A stretch of DNA of 64,000 nucleotides from CAVXYG01 sp963706835 (GCA_963706835.1 CAVPOB010000014.1:186001-250000); one strand, 5' to 3'. Positions 1-10,018 are shown, numbered from the stretch's first letter. Program-made: numbers and translations. The notes: generated by a model not told the origin, from the sequence alone.

Positions 1-108
1 GCGCATGTGGCCGGCATCCCGGCCGCTCAGGCGCTGACCGAGGTACAGGTCGTCTGGCCGCGGGGGCGGCCGAACCAGACGTTCGCCGAAGTGCTGCAGG
101 CCTGGTGA
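1..108 (+). CDS. C-terminal end of an unidentified protein (partial)
   Basis: An open frame enters from the left edge and gives 35 residues ending in TFAEVLQAW before a TGA at 106-108. The composition looks like real coding (codon third positions are strongly G/C). The tail is too short to assign a family and I do not recognise it. The 228 bases that follow, up to the stop of the converging permease gene, show no gene or clear hairpin. Confidence 0.45.
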   Translation, partial: AHVAGIPAAQALTEVQVVWPRGRPNQTFAEVLQAW

Positions 109-336
109 TGCGGCAGTCGGCGCCGCGGTCGCTGCGTGCGTCACGCGGTGCCAAGCAGGCGCCCGGTCGATGGATGCAGTCGTGTCCTCGACCGCGGCGA
201 TGCCGTCGTGCTAGCCGTCGAGGGGAGCGGCAGACCCCGGGCAGCAGCGAACCGCGCACCGGCCGCCCTCTAATTCTCGCCACAGCCGCTTGCGAACCTG
301 GGCGCCGCGCTGTCGCCCCGTGACGGCAGCGACAAC

Positions 337-2770
337 CTACTCGACGACCCGCAGCGTGCCCGGCACATCCATGCGACGCAGGCCCCTGCTGGCCAGCAGC
401 GGCGCCACCGAGACCGCCAGGATGCCCATGCCGATCGCCAGCAGCACCGTCTGGCCAGAGATGTCGGGGAGCACGCCGATGTCGGGCAGTGTCTGCGGCA
501 GCTGCACAAACACGATGTAGCGCACCACGAGGAAACCCAGCGCCAGGCCCACCAGCGTCCCCAGCAGCCCGATCAGGATGCCCTCCACCACTTGCATGGT
601 GATCACCCGGCCGACCGGTAGCCCGTAGGCCAGCATCGTCGCGTGCTCGCGGCGGCGCTCCTCCGCGGCGATGCTGGCGGAGTTGAACGCGATGAGCAGC
701 GCCAGGATGAGCGTCACGACGGCGACCACCCCGAGGATGCTCAGGATCTGGTCCAGCGCGGCGGAGAACTGCTCGATCGTCTCGGCCTGCGAGGTCACGG
801 CCCCGACCGCCGGGATGCCGAACAGGCCCCGGCGCACCTCATCGACGTCGGCGCCCGGCTCCGGCACGACGGTGAGGCTGTTCGTGACACCGGTGAAGCC
901 CAGGAAGCCGGCGGACGCGGTGTCGAGATAGGCGTAGGACCGGATCGGGAACGGGTGGACCCCGGCAACCGCCACCTCGCTGTCGGTGTAGCGGATCGAC
1001 GGCTCGGCGCCGGCCGCCTGGACCAGTTCGGGGTGGCGCAGCCGCACCACATCGCCCGGCCCGATGCCGAGGTCTGAGGATGCCGCCTGCGCCAGGACCA
1101 GTCCGCCGGACCCCGTTCCGGATTCGATGCTCGGCTGCCACGGAGCATCGGGGCCCAGCACGTGCAACAGCAGGTCGATCTCCTCCCCATCGGCGCCGGC
1201 CGCCTCGGCTGGCAGCACCAACTCCGGGGATGCCGTGGCGACGCCGTCGACGGCCGCCACCTGTTGCACGAGCGGATCGTTGGCCGGCCGGTAGTCGACC
1301 AGAGTCGCCGTCAGCCGCTCCGGTGCGCTGCGCGCGCTCTCCCGCGACGCCGCGGCCACGGTGGCGTCGAAGCTGTCGAGCAGTCCGCCGAGTGTGACCA
1401 GCACGGTGATCGAGGCGCCGATGCCGACCGCGGTGAGCAGCGTGCGGCGGGGCGTGCGCACCACGTTGCGGATCGGCATGTTCCAGTACGACCGGCCGGG
1501 CATGGGGATGTGGCGCAGAAGCCCGGCCCAGCCGGCGCCGGCAGCGGCCAGGTGCCCGACGCGGATCGCATCCACCGGTTCCACCCGAATCGCGCGCAGC
1601 ACCGGGAACGCGACCGCCAGGAGCGGCACCGCGACCCCGACCGCCGAGGCGACCAGGAACGGTTCGAGGACGAACGGCGTCTCCCAGACGGGCAGCGGCA
1701 GCAGGCTGGTGTACACCGCGCTGAGCGGCAGCACCAGCAACCGGCCGACGATCACGCCCAGCACGACCCCGAGCACCGCGATGGCGACCCCGAAGGCGAG
1801 GGGACGCACGGCCAGGGCCGGCGACCGCTTGCCCAGCGCCATGCCGATCCCGATCTCGCGGCGCTGCCCCTCTACCACGCGCACGGTGAGGTTCACCGCG
1901 GCGAGCGTCGCACCGAGCAGCATGAGCACCGAGATGATGATCCAGAACTGCTCGTCGCCCTCGATGTCCTCGTACAGCACGTTGTAGGCAACCTCGTCAT
2001 CGCGGGTGGTGACCGTGGCCCCCAGCGGCGGCTCGGCTGCGGCGAACGCCCGCGCCAACCCGGATCGAACCGCATCCCGGTCTGCTGCGGGGTCCAACCG
2101 CAGCACGACGTTGTTGACCACCGGGCCGCCGGCGACGGCCTGGGCGTCGGCCAGCGACAGATAGACCGTCGCGTAGCCGGCATCGGCGAGGATGAAGCCG
2201 ATGCCGCCGGTGTTCACGATGAAGTCCTCCGGCCCGGAACCCACGCCTGTGTAGGCGATCTCGGTGCCTCCGCTGACCGTGACGGTGCCCTGATCGGGAA
2301 GTCCGTTGGCTCCGGCGAACTTCATCTCCAGCACGCCGGTCGGCCGGGGGTCGCCGGCCTGCGGGGCTCGGCCCGCGGACACCCAGACCAGATCGACCGC
2401 GCTGTCCGGATCGTCGTGCCCAGGTGCCGGACCCGACGATCTTGCCCGGCACGATCACATCGTCGACCACCACTTGCGTCGGAACGACCAGGCGCTCCTG
2501 CACCGCCACCGCCTCGTCGGCCGCGACCGATGCGACCAGGTCCGCCAGCGTGCCGACCGGTGCCGTCGTCCCCGGTGCCAGGCTCACCTCCAGATCGTGC
2601 ATGCGCTGCTGCTCGAAGGACGCGTCGTTGGAGACCATGCGCCAGGTACTCGTGCCCAGCAGCGCTGCGTAGGTGCCGGTGCCCAGCGCCAGGACCAGCG
2701 CGATGGAGGCGATCAGCAGCCAGCGCTGCCGCAGGTCCCGGGCGATCCAGCGCATCCACAGCGACCCCAT
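337..2770 (-). CDS. MacB/FtsX-type ABC transporter permease, one frameshift
   Basis: Large two-domain permease of about 810 residues. It starts at ATG 2770 after a G-rich ribosome site, 10 nt downstream of its ATPase gene. The N-terminal frame (MGSLWMRWIARDL, then a transmembrane helix and a periplasmic MacB_PCD-like region) is joined to the rest only if one base is removed in the ccc run at 2419-2421. After that the reading continues with VDLVWVSAG to the stop at 337. Multiple hydrophobic helices, including LWIIISVLMLLGATLAAVNL-like stretches and a C-terminal four-helix FtsX domain, mark a type VII ABC exporter. Family members move lipoproteins, peptides or drugs, or transmit force; the substrate here is unknown. 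The single indel is either a sequencing error or a recent inactivation. Confidence 0.85.
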
Positions 2771-2780
2771 CGCTGCCCCC

Positions 2781-3527
2781 TCACCAGCGCAGTTCGGAGA
2801 TGTCGGCGCGTCCGCCGCTCGGTGGCCCATCGGCGACGATCCGGCCGCTGGACAACTCGATGACGCGGTCTGCGACTCGGGAGATCTCCCGGTTGTGGGT
2901 CACCACGAGCACGGTCTTGCCGGCCTCGGCCTGGGCGCGCAGCAGTTCCAGGATCTGCACCCCGGTGTGGAAGTCGAGCTCCCCGGTCGGCTCGTCCGCC
3001 AGCAGGATCGGGTTGCCGGTGGCCAGGGCCCGCGCGATGGCCACCCGCTGCTGCTCCCCGCCGGACAGCTGGTGCGGGAAGTGGTTGGCGCGATCGCTCA
3101 AGCCCACCTGCCCCAGGGTCAGGCGGGCAGCATCGCCCGCCGCGGGGCGCCCAGCAGCATCGGCACCGAACTGCACGTTCTCCAGCGCGGTGAGCGCGGG
3201 GAAGATGTTGAAGCTCTGGAAGATGAAGCTGACCGTGCTCATCCGGACCTTGCGCCGCTGCGCCCGCGAGGCCGCCGTGATGTCGATGCCGTTGATGCGG
3301 ACACTGCCCGCGGTCGGGGTGTCGAGCGCCCCGATCACGTTGAGCAGCGTCGTCTTGCCGGACCCCGAGGCACCGAGGACCACGACGAACGACGTCTCAT
3401 CCACGTGCAGATTCGCCGTGTCGAGCGCTCGGACGACCGTGTCGCCCACTTCGTAGTAGCGGCACACGTCGTCGAGGTCGATGCGCGTGCCCTGGGGGCC
3501 GGACCGAGTCGGGGCAACCTCCTGCAT
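2781..3527 (-). CDS. ABC transporter ATP-binding protein (LolD/MacB type)
   Basis: ATPase partner of the FtsX-type permease that follows 10 nt downstream in the same operon. It shows Walker A GASGSGKTT, the Q-loop (SFIFQSFNIFPALT), signature LSGGEQQRVAIARAL, Walker B ILLADEPTGELD and the H-loop VTHNRE. The DEPTGELD wording is typical of the LolD/MacB branch. I chose ATG 3527 (MQEVAPTRS); the frame stays open to 3602 but an upstream start would intrude on the divergent NERD gene promoter. It hydrolyses ATP on the cytoplasmic face to drive the permease. Confidence 0.9.
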   Translation of the reverse strand: MQEVAPTRSGPQGTRIDLDDVCRYYEVGDTVVRALDTANLHVDETSFVVVLGASGSGKTTLLNVIGALDTPTAGSVRINGIDITAASRAQRRKVRMSTVSFIFQSFNIFPALTALENVQFGADAAGRPAAGDAARLTLGQVGLSDRANHFPHQLSGGEQQRVAIARALATGNPILLADEPTGELDFHTGVQILELLRAQAEAGKTVLVVTHNREISRVADRVIELSSGRIVADGPPSGGRADISELRW

Positions 3528-3627
3528 ACGCCCATCGTCGACGCTGGGACCGGGGCCGAGTAGGGCCGATCGTCCAGCAACGACCGTGCTGGACGGACAC
3601 ACTCGGTCGTGGAGGGAGGGTTGCCGG

Positions 3628-5271
3628 ATGCCACGGAACTACCCGCCAGTCCCCGACTACACCTCGCCGGGTGCCGCTGCCGAGCGGGAGGTGTGGGAGG
3701 CGCTGCAGTCGTTGCCGGAGGAGGCTGCGGTCTTCGCGCAGGTGCGCGTGCTCGATGAGCACCGGATCATGCGGGAGGCGGACTTCGTCGTGGGCTGGCC
3801 GGGGGTTGGCGTCGCGGTGCTCGAAGTGAAGGGCGGCGGGGTGTGGACCGAGGGCAGGGAGTGGTTCAGCCAGGACCGCCACGGAGAGGTGCACGCGATC
3901 AAGGACCCAATCCGGCAGGCACAACGGGCCGGCTACGCCCTGCGCACCTTCGTCGAGCGACAGTCGGCATACTGGCCCGACCACTGGGTCACCATGGCCG
4001 TACTGCCCGGCACGAGACTGCCCAAGTGGTTCTGCACTCCGGACGCGCCACCCGAGCGCTGGGTGGATCGCACGGGATTGGCGGCGCTGGCCGCCCGTAT
4101 CGAGGCAGTGGCCTACGACGCACTCGCCTCCGACGCCTGGGGGGTGGCCGATCTCGAGGCGCTGGTCCGGGTGCTGGAGCACCAACTGCCGCGGCCCGCG
4201 GCACACGATGTTGCCGCTGCAGCACAGGCGCGGGCCGACCTCATCACGCGAGACCAATACGCCATCCTGCGGGCCCTGCGGTCGAACAACCGGATCACCG
4301 TCAGCGGCGGCCCGGGCACCGGCAAGACCTGGCTGGCCATGGAGCACGCACGAGCCGAGACGCTGCGCGGGGCCCGAGTCGCGCTGCTGTGCTACAACCG
4401 TGCGCTGGCGATGGCGCTGCAGCAGACCGCTACGACCTGGCCCAACGATGAGCAGCCCGCCGTGATTGCCACCTTGCACCGGCTCGCCCTGGACTGGACC
4501 GGCGAAGCGGTGCCGGACCCGGTCCCCGACGGCTTCTTCGACGCTCAGCCCGGGAGACTGCAGGAGGCCGCCGCCGAGCGGGAGCCGCAGGAACGGTTCG
4601 ACATCGTCCTGGTGGACGAGGCGCAGGACTTCGCCGCGCCTTGGTGGGGCGCGGTCCACGCCCTGCTCGCCGATCCGCAGGACAGTCAACTGGTCGTCTT
4701 CCGCGACGATGAGCAGTCCCTCTACGGCCGCCCGCCGATCACGCTGCAGGATGCGGTCGCCGTGGAGTTGCGGGAGAACGTGCGCAACACCCGGCAGATC
4801 GCCGACCTGCTGGCCGCCATCCCGGGCGGCGAGCACGACACCTGTCGGGGCCTGGACGGCCCATCCGTGGAGTTCCACGAGACTGCTGCGGAGGACGTGG
4901 CCGATCGCGCCGCCGACATCGCCGATGCGCTGATCGCCTCCGGAGCGTGGCGACCGGGGGACGTGGCGCTGCTGACGACCTGGCGGCGCCATCCCCGGCA
5001 GCAGGGACTCGCCGCCGAGCTGGGACCAGAGGGCTTCAGCGCCCTACTGGCGGACGACCGGGATCTCGCCGTCAGCACCGTGCAGTCGTTCAAGGGACTC
5101 GAACGGCCGGTGGTGGTCCTGGCGGTGAACGGATTCCACCCCGGCGCCGAGGCCGACGATGTGCTCCGGGTCGGGGCCTCGCGCGCCACGCATCTGCTGA
5201 TCGTGGTCGCCGACCGAGCGGTCCTGCGCGACAGCGTCGGGGATCAGGTACTGGCGGCCCTTGGCGGTTGA
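3628..5271 (+). CDS. NERD-domain SF1 (UvrD-like) DNA helicase
   Basis: 547-residue protein with a GGAGGGAGGG ribosome site upstream of ATG 3628. The N-terminal region (about residues 20-120) matches the NERD nuclease-related domain: EREVWEAL, then EADFVVGWPGVGVAVLEVKGG, with the conserved E, D and ExK positions. From about residue 220 it is a superfamily I helicase: Walker A GGPGTGKTW near 226-234, Walker B VLVDEAQDF near 328-335, ELRENVRNT, and a C-terminal motif STVQSFKGLERPVVVL. NERD-helicase fusions are inferred to act in DNA processing and sometimes sit in defence or mobile regions. It is divergent from the ABC operon, and no partner gene is adjacent. Confidence 0.88.
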   Translation: MPRNYPPVPDYTSPGAAAEREVWEALQSLPEEAAVFAQVRVLDEHRIMREADFVVGWPGVGVAVLEVKGGGVWTEGREWFSQDRHGEVHAIKDPIRQAQRAGYALRTFVERQSAYWPDHWVTMAVLPGTRLPKWFCTPDAPPERWVDRTGLAALAARIEAVAYDALASDAWGVADLEALVRVLEHQLPRPAAHDVAAAAQARADLITRDQYAILRALRSNNRITVSGGPGTGKTWLAMEHARAETLRGARVALLCYNRALAMALQQTATTWPNDEQPAVIATLHRLALDWTGEAVPDPVPDGFFDAQPGRLQEAAAEREPQERFDIVLVDEAQDFAAPWWGAVHALLADPQDSQLVVFRDDEQSLYGRPPITLQDAVAVELRENVRNTRQIADLLAAIPGGEHDTCRGLDGPSVEFHETAAEDVADRAADIADALIASGAWRPGDVALLTTWRRHPRQQGLAAELGPEGFSALLADDRDLAVSTVQSFKGLERPVVVLAVNGFHPGAEADDVLRVGASRATHLLIVVADRAVLRDSVGDQVLAALGG

Positions 5272-5327
5272 GCCCGGTTCGCCAAGCTCGCATGCCAAGC
5301 CAGCCGCGCCCGTCTACGGTTAGCCCC

Positions 5328-6524
5328 ATGAAGAAGGTCGTCGGGGTGCTCGCCGTCGCGCTGGTGGTCCTGCTCGTGCTGGTGGCGGCGCTGTCGTGGT
5401 TCTTCTCCGGCCTGGTGCTCGACGGCGCTGAGATCAAGGGCGACGACGCGGAGTTCGACAAGGAGATCGTTTCCGTCGACACCGGATCCCGCCGGGGACA
5501 CCGGCACGCTGGTGTACCGCGTGCGCGGACGACCTCGAGGACCCGGCAACCGATCGCAACACGGTGACGCGGGTGGGGATGCTCTTCGCCGATGGCGGAT
5601 ACCTGCAGCTGGACCAGGACGCCGCTGTCGACGGTACCGAGATCACACGCAGTTACACGCTGCTCGCTGGTGAAGCTCCTGAGCCGGGCGAGTTGGGCAA
5701 GTGGGACTGGCCCAGCTACCCGGACGCGACGGTGATGGGCCTGCAGCAGCGCGAGGTGACCTACGACGCCCCGCTCGGTTCCACCCCGGCGATCATCGTC
5801 GAACCAGCAGCGTCGGCACCGCCGTCCGACACCTGGGCGATCGGCATCCACGGCCGCAACAGCAGCGTCCGCGAGCCGCTGCGGATCGTGCCGCGCCTGG
5901 CGGAGCGCGGCATCACCTCGATGCTCATCAACTACCGCGATGACCGCAAGGAACCGGACGTGCCGGCTGAGGATGGCCTGGCCAACTTCGGCGTGACCGA
6001 GTGGCCCGACGTCGAGGCAGCCGTCGACTACGCACTGGCGAACGGGGCGCAAGACGTCCTGCTCGTCGGCTACTCGATGGGGGGCGCCCTTGTCGCTGGC
6101 TACTTGGAGCGGGGCGCCAATACCGATTTCGTCAGCGGGACGATCCTGGACTCACCGGATGGTCAGCTTCCACGACATGACCGTGTTCGGGGCGGAGCTG
6201 CTGCGGATACCCGACCGATTTGCTGACGCCCGTCATCTGGCTGGCAGAGCGGTTCGTCGAATTGCGCTCCGACATCGACTACAGCGGAGCTGAGTACGTC
6301 GACAATGCCGCGGACTGGCCGGTGCCGGCATTGGTCACTGCCGCGACCGAAGATGACTTGGTGCCGCCGGACGTCGATCGAGGAGTTCGCCGACAGCGCT
6401 GCCGGACGGGACGTTCGAACTCTTCCAGGACGCCTTCCACACCGGGGAGTGGAACCAGGACTGGGTCGCATTCGACACTCTGGTGACCGAGTGGCTCGAC
6501 GAGTACTACCCGGTGGATCAGTAG
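5328..6524 (+). pseudogene. Membrane-anchored alpha/beta hydrolase, multiply frameshifted
   Basis: Starts at ATG 5328 with MKKVVGVLAVALVVLLVLVAAL, an uncleaved signal anchor. The product can be followed to the stop at 6524 only by changing frame at least six times (near 5485, 5535, 6165, 6215, 6375, 6400 and 6415). Recognisable pieces are WAIGIHGRNSS (oxyanion region), VLLVGYSMGGALVAGYL (nucleophile elbow GxSxG, Ser of GYSMGG), ALVTAATEDDLVPP (acid region) and FQDAFHTGEWNQDW (catalytic His). All catalytic-triad regions are therefore still readable. This is either a true pseudogene or a stretch of poor sequence; the number of indels exceeds that of any other gene here. Confidence 0.75.
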
Positions 6525-6559
6525 CGCTCGGCACGGCTGGATCGCGGCGCAGGTCCCGC

Positions 6560-7408
6560 TCAGCCGCCGCGCAGGTCCCGGCGCGCGAAGACCGGGACCC
6601 CGGTCGCCACGAACGCAACGCCCAGCGCCAGCGGCAGTGCGGTGTTCAGCAGGTTCGGCTCGGTCACGACCGGGTTGTCCTTCAGCAGCCAGTACCACGG
6701 CGAGGCCCACCGCAGCGTCTCCAGCGTCTCGGTGATCGCGCCGAGGGCGTTGAGCAGGAAGCCGACAACCGCGACCGCCGACCCCAAGGCGATGGCCAGA
6801 CCCTTGGACCCGGTGGCGGCCCCGACCGCGAACGTGACGGAGGCGCAGACCATGACGAAGGCGAAGGTTTGCAGTCCGGCGCTCCAGTAGCCCCACCAGG
6901 GCACGCCCTCGTCGAGGCCGAAGGCGGGTGCCAAGAGCACCAGCACCGCCGTGGACACGACCGTCACGGAGGCGACTATGAGCGCTGCCCCGACGTAGCG
7001 GGCCAGCGCGACCCGGGTTCGGCTGGCCGGATTGGCCAGCACCAGCTCTAGCGAACCGTCGTTCTCCGACCCCGCGACCGACCACGCGGCCAGTCCGAGA
7101 GCCAGCACCAGGATCACGATCGGATACAGGTTGGAGTAGAGCTGACTGGTCAGGTAGCCCTCGGGGCTGGCGATGCTTGCCCCCTCCAGGCCAAAGGCCT
7201 GCCGCAGCCCCTCCGGCAGGCTGGCCACGTACTCGTCCAGCGCATCACCGGTCTCACGGATGGACGGGTACGTCGCCGCCATGATGACGACGAGCACGGT
7301 GATGCCGAAGGTCCACCACAGCAGGGACCGGCGGCGGTCGCCGATCATCCGGCGCGTGATCGCCGTCCACCCGGCACCGGTGGGGACCTCTGCCGCCGTC
7401 GCGGTCAT
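6560..7408 (-). CDS. ABC-2 type transporter permease
   Basis: 282-residue integral membrane protein with six or so hydrophobic helices (LLWWTFGITVLVVIMAATYP, YPIVILVLALGLAAWSVAG, ALIVASVTVVSTAVLVLLA and others). The motif SENDGSLELVLANPASRTRVALARY after the second helix pair is typical of ABC-2 exporters (EGTLELLLATPVSR in relatives). The start ATG at 7408 overlaps the stop of the upstream ATPase by 4 nt, indicating translational coupling. Together they form a drug or antibiotic-type efflux pump; the substrate cannot be read from sequence. Confidence 0.88.
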   Translation of the reverse strand: MTATAAEVPTGAGWTAITRRMIGDRRRSLLWWTFGITVLVVIMAATYPSIRETGDALDEYVASLPEGLRQAFGLEGASIASPEGYLTSQLYSNLYPIVILVLALGLAAWSVAGSENDGSLELVLANPASRTRVALARYVGAALIVASVTVVSTAVLVLLAPAFGLDEGVPWWGYWSAGLQTFAFVMVCASVTFAVGAATGSKGLAIALGSAVAVVGFLLNALGAITETLETLRWASPWYWLLKDNPVVTEPNLLNTALPLALGVAFVATGVPVFARRDLRGG

Positions 7409-8328
7409 GCGTCGGCCTCCTCTGTTCCGGGCGCCTCGCCGGCGCTGGCGTCGTAGACCCCGTAGAAGATGTCGTCCAGCACCAGCGGATCGGTGCTGAT
7501 GTGAGCGGCCTGAAGTTCCGCCAGCCGCTGCAGCAGCGGGGCCGCGTGACCCTTGATGACGATGTCGGCCGTGCTGTCGTCGGCGACCACGCTGACCAGC
7601 CCCGGCACCCCGTCAAAGTCGGCTGCGGCCACCGACCGCTCGAAGCGGACGTGCATGGACTGCCGCGCCGTGATCCGCTGCAGCCCTTCGACGGTGTCCT
7701 GCACCACCATGTGTCCGGCGCGCATGATGCCCACCCGGTCGGCGGCCTCCTCCACCTCGAAGATGATGTGGCTGCTGAACAGCACGGCGGCCCCGTCGTC
7801 GCGCCGCTCGGCCACCAGCCGCATCACTTCGCGCTGCATCAGCGGGTCCAGGCCGCTGGTGGGCTCGTCGAGCACGAGGACGTCGGGCCGATGCATGACC
7901 GCCTGCACCACGCCGACCTTCTGCCGGTTGCCCTTGGACAGTTCGCCGAACTTCCGGGAGGCGTCCAAGGACAGCCGCGCGCAGAGGGTGCGGATGTAGT
8001 CGCGATCGACGCCGCCGCGCAGGTCGGCGTAGAAGTCGAGCAGCGAGGACACCTTCGCCTTGGACTCCAGTCGGAGGTCCCCGGGCAGGTATCCGATACG
8101 GCGGCGGATCGCTGGTTCGGTCGCATCGCCGCCGAGCACCTGGGCGGCGCCGTCGTTGGCGTTCAGGTAGCCCAGCAGCGTCCGGATCGTGGTCGTCTTG
8201 CCGGCGCCGTTCGGCCCGAGCAAGCCGTAGATCTCCCCCGGGGCGACCGAAAGGTCAATGCCGTCCACGGCCTTGACCTTGCCGTAGTGCTTACGGAGCC
8301 CTCGAATCTCGATCGGTGGCGCAGCCAT
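7405..8328 (-). CDS. ABC transporter ATP-binding protein (ABC-2 efflux type)
   Basis: 307 residues. Walker A GPNGAGKTTTIRTLLG, signature LSKGNRQKVGVVQAVM, Walker B VLVLDEPTSGLDPLM and H-loop FSSHIIFE. The C-terminal extension of about 80 residues (MHVRFERSVAAADFDGVPG onward) is the regulatory tail seen in DrrA/CcmA-type subunits. It overlaps the downstream permease by 4 nt and is probably the first gene of a two-gene operon. The region upstream holds the first FFRR repeat array. Confidence 0.92.
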   Translation of the reverse strand: MAAPPIEIRGLRKHYGKVKAVDGIDLSVAPGEIYGLLGPNGAGKTTTIRTLLGYLNANDGAAQVLGGDATEPAIRRRIGYLPGDLRLESKAKVSSLLDFYADLRGGVDRDYIRTLCARLSLDASRKFGELSKGNRQKVGVVQAVMHRPDVLVLDEPTSGLDPLMQREVMRLVAERRDDGAAVLFSSHIIFEVEEAADRVGIMRAGHMVVQDTVEGLQRITARQSMHVRFERSVAAADFDGVPGLVSVVADDSTADIVIKGHAAPLLQRLAELQAAHISTDPLVLDDIFYGVYDASAGEAPGTEEADA

Positions 8329-8497
8329 ACCTTGAGCCTAGCCGCCGCTAGCAGCGGGGTCAGTGGGCTGGTGAGGTGGGGCGGTGCCGGTGCTGCCGGG
8401 GCGGGCGGCAGTGGGGCGGTTCGGCGGAGGGCAGTGGCGTGCTCGGTAATGCCCTGGCGGCGTGCGCTGGCGGAACCGGCCCGCTCGGCGCGGACTC

Positions 8498-8723
8498 TGC
8501 ACCCGGCATGGGGGTTTGCACCCGAAACGGGGGCGGAACGGGCCCGCGCGGCGCGAACTCTGCACCCGGTTCGGGGGTCTGCACCCGAAACGGGGGTGGA
8601 GCAGGCCCGAATCGGATCCCAAAGGCCCCGCAGCGGGTGCAAACCCCCGAACCGGGTGCAGTCGTTGCACAGAATCGGCCGTCATCACCCCCGACTCGGG
8701 TGCAGACCCCCGAATCGGGTGCA
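8498..8723. repeat. FFRR intergenic repeat array 1 (4 x 37 bp, 63-bp period)
   Basis: Four 37-bp units at 8498-8534, 8561-8597 (forward), 8624-8660 and 8687-8723 (reverse complement). Each forward unit has two halves of the form TGCACCCGNNNNGGGGG and TTGCACCCGNNNCGGGGG. Unit starts are spaced 63 bp apart and the three 26-bp spacers share little sequence. The array fills most of the 479-bp gap between the ABC ATPase gene start and the end of dcd. No open frame with a ribosome site is convincing in the gap. Function unknown. Confidence 0.9.
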
Positions 8724-8807
8724 TTCCTCGCCTGCGCGCGTCTCCGGGCCCCTGCAGGCAGCCGCGACCCACCGGCCCCGGGCGCCAGCCGAGCAAGCCG
8801 GCCTCCG

Positions 8808-9386
8808 CTACCGCACCGAGGTGCGGTGGAAGTTCACGTGCGACCGGCTCGGAGTTGGACCGCGCTGCCCTTGGTACCGCGAGCCGTACGCTGCCGACCC
8901 GTAGGGATGCTCGGCCGGCGACGACAGCCGGAACAGGCACAACTGCCCGATCTTCATCCCCGGCCACAACGTGATCGGCAGGGTCGCTACGTTGGACAAC
9001 TCCAGCGTGACGTGGCCGGAGAAGCCCGGGTCGATGAAGCCGGCCGTGGAGTGGGTGAGCAGCCCGAGTCTGCCCAGGCTGCTCTTGCCCTCCAACCGCC
9101 CGGCGATGTCGTCGGGCAGCGTGACCACCTCGAAGGTGCTCGCGAGAGCGAACTCGCCCGGGTGCAGCACGAACGGCTCATCGCCGGTCGGCTCGACCAG
9201 ACGCGTGAGATCGGGCTGATCCGCTGCCGGATCGATGACGGCGTACCGGTGGTTCTCGAACACGCGGAAGTACCGGTCGAGCCGGACATCGATCGACGAT
9301 GGCTGGACCATCGCCGGCTCGAACGGCTCCAGCACCACCCGGCCGGCGGCAACCTCGGCCCGGATGTCGCGATCGGACAGCAGCAT
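8808..9386 (-). CDS. dcd: dCTP deaminase
   Basis: 192 residues, beginning MLLSDRDIRAEVAAG at ATG 9386 after a GGGAGG ribosome site. It shows the Dcd/dUTPase fold signatures QPSSIDVRLDRYF, LHPGEFALASTFE, GRLEGKSSLGRLGLLTH with STAGFIDPGFSGHVTLELSN, and the C-terminal glycine-rich tail YGSRYQGQRGPTPS. Length and motifs fit the family. Actinobacterial homologues such as the mycobacterial enzyme are bifunctional, deaminating dCTP and hydrolysing dUTP to dUMP; I infer the same here. It supplies dUMP for thymidylate synthesis in the cytoplasm. The gene stands alone, with repeat sequences on both sides. Confidence 0.95.
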   Translation of the reverse strand: MLLSDRDIRAEVAAGRVVLEPFEPAMVQPSSIDVRLDRYFRVFENHRYAVIDPAADQPDLTRLVEPTGDEPFVLHPGEFALASTFEVVTLPDDIAGRLEGKSSLGRLGLLTHSTAGFIDPGFSGHVTLELSNVATLPITLWPGMKIGQLCLFRLSSPAEHPYGSAAYGSRYQGQRGPTPSRSHVNFHRTSVR

Positions 9387-9552
9387 GCCGCCTCCCACCC
9401 TCGGTTGGCCCAGACAGTACCGTGCGCGGTCCGGGTCGAGGTCCGGCAGGCAACACCGCACCCAGCCCGGTGTCGCGGCACCCGACAGGCGGCAGACGCC
9501 ATCTGGCATGCGGCACCGAAACCCAGACAACTGGCAGAAGCGACCCGCATGG

Positions 9553-9585
9553 CCGGCATCCGGCATCCGGCATCCGGCATCCGGC
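9553..9585. repeat. Heptamer tandem repeat (CCGGCAT)n
   Basis: Four exact CCGGCAT heptamers plus a partial fifth, lying just upstream of the ArdC-like fragment. A degenerate version of the same heptamer recurs at 18061-18088, suggesting a simple-sequence family that arises repeatedly in intergenic DNA of this genome. Confidence 0.85.
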
Positions 9586-9593
9586 GGTGCACC

Positions 9594-10018
9594 ATGCGCC
9601 TGGCCCAGTTCCACACCTACTCGGCGCGCAACGTCATGCTCATCCTCGCGCAGAACCCCGACGCCACCCGGGTCGCCGGGTTCCGGACCTGGGGCGAGCT
9701 CGGCCGCCACGTCCGCAAGGGCGAGAAGGGCCCGCAGATCCTGCGGCCGGTGATCGCCGTGCGGCGGGACGACGCGGACGGCGCCACTGAGCAGCCGACC
9801 GCCGCCGGCACGACAACGAGGGCCGCCGCCGACCCAGCAGCGCGCCGAAGTGGCTGGACTCCCCGACCGTGCAGGTGTTCGACAAGCAGGCCGCCGCCTT
9901 CCGCGCAGGACCCGCCGGCGCCGGCACCGTCATCGTCACCGAGGGGGCCTTCGACGCCATCGCCGCCGCCGAGCACCAGCCCGACGCCAGCAGCTTCGCC
10001 CCCGCGGATTCTGCTGGT
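9594..10018 (+). pseudogene. Remnant of a plasmid-type ArdC / primase-like gene
   Basis: From ATG 9594 one frame reads MRLAQFHTYSARNVMLILAQ, then ATRVAGFRTWGELGRHVRKGEKG. This matches the N-terminal ssDNA-binding domain of ArdC-type anti-restriction and plasmid replication proteins. After an alanine-rich join the frame shifts at about 9845, and the next segment reads KWLDSPTVQVFDKQAAAF followed by TVIVTEGAFDAIAAAEH. That resembles the DnaG-type KYLNSPxTxxFxKG and Toprim VEGxxDxIA motifs. The two halves are not in one frame and no complete domain survives, so I read this as the scar of an integrated plasmid-like element. Motif assignment is by eye. Confidence 0.65.

Noticed and set aside
2419..2421. 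Programmed ribosomal frameshift in the permease gene
   Set aside because: No slippery heptamer or downstream structure, and similar single-base events occur in unrelated genes across the window.
1162..3456. Long plus-strand frame of 764 codons
   Set aside because: Antisense to the FtsX permease and its ATPase, with no recognisable domain.
8498..8723. Repeat array as a short repetitive-peptide gene
   Set aside because: The 63-bp period keeps frame and gives repeated peptides, but no start codon with ribosome site is conserved among the five copies, and the second half is inverted.
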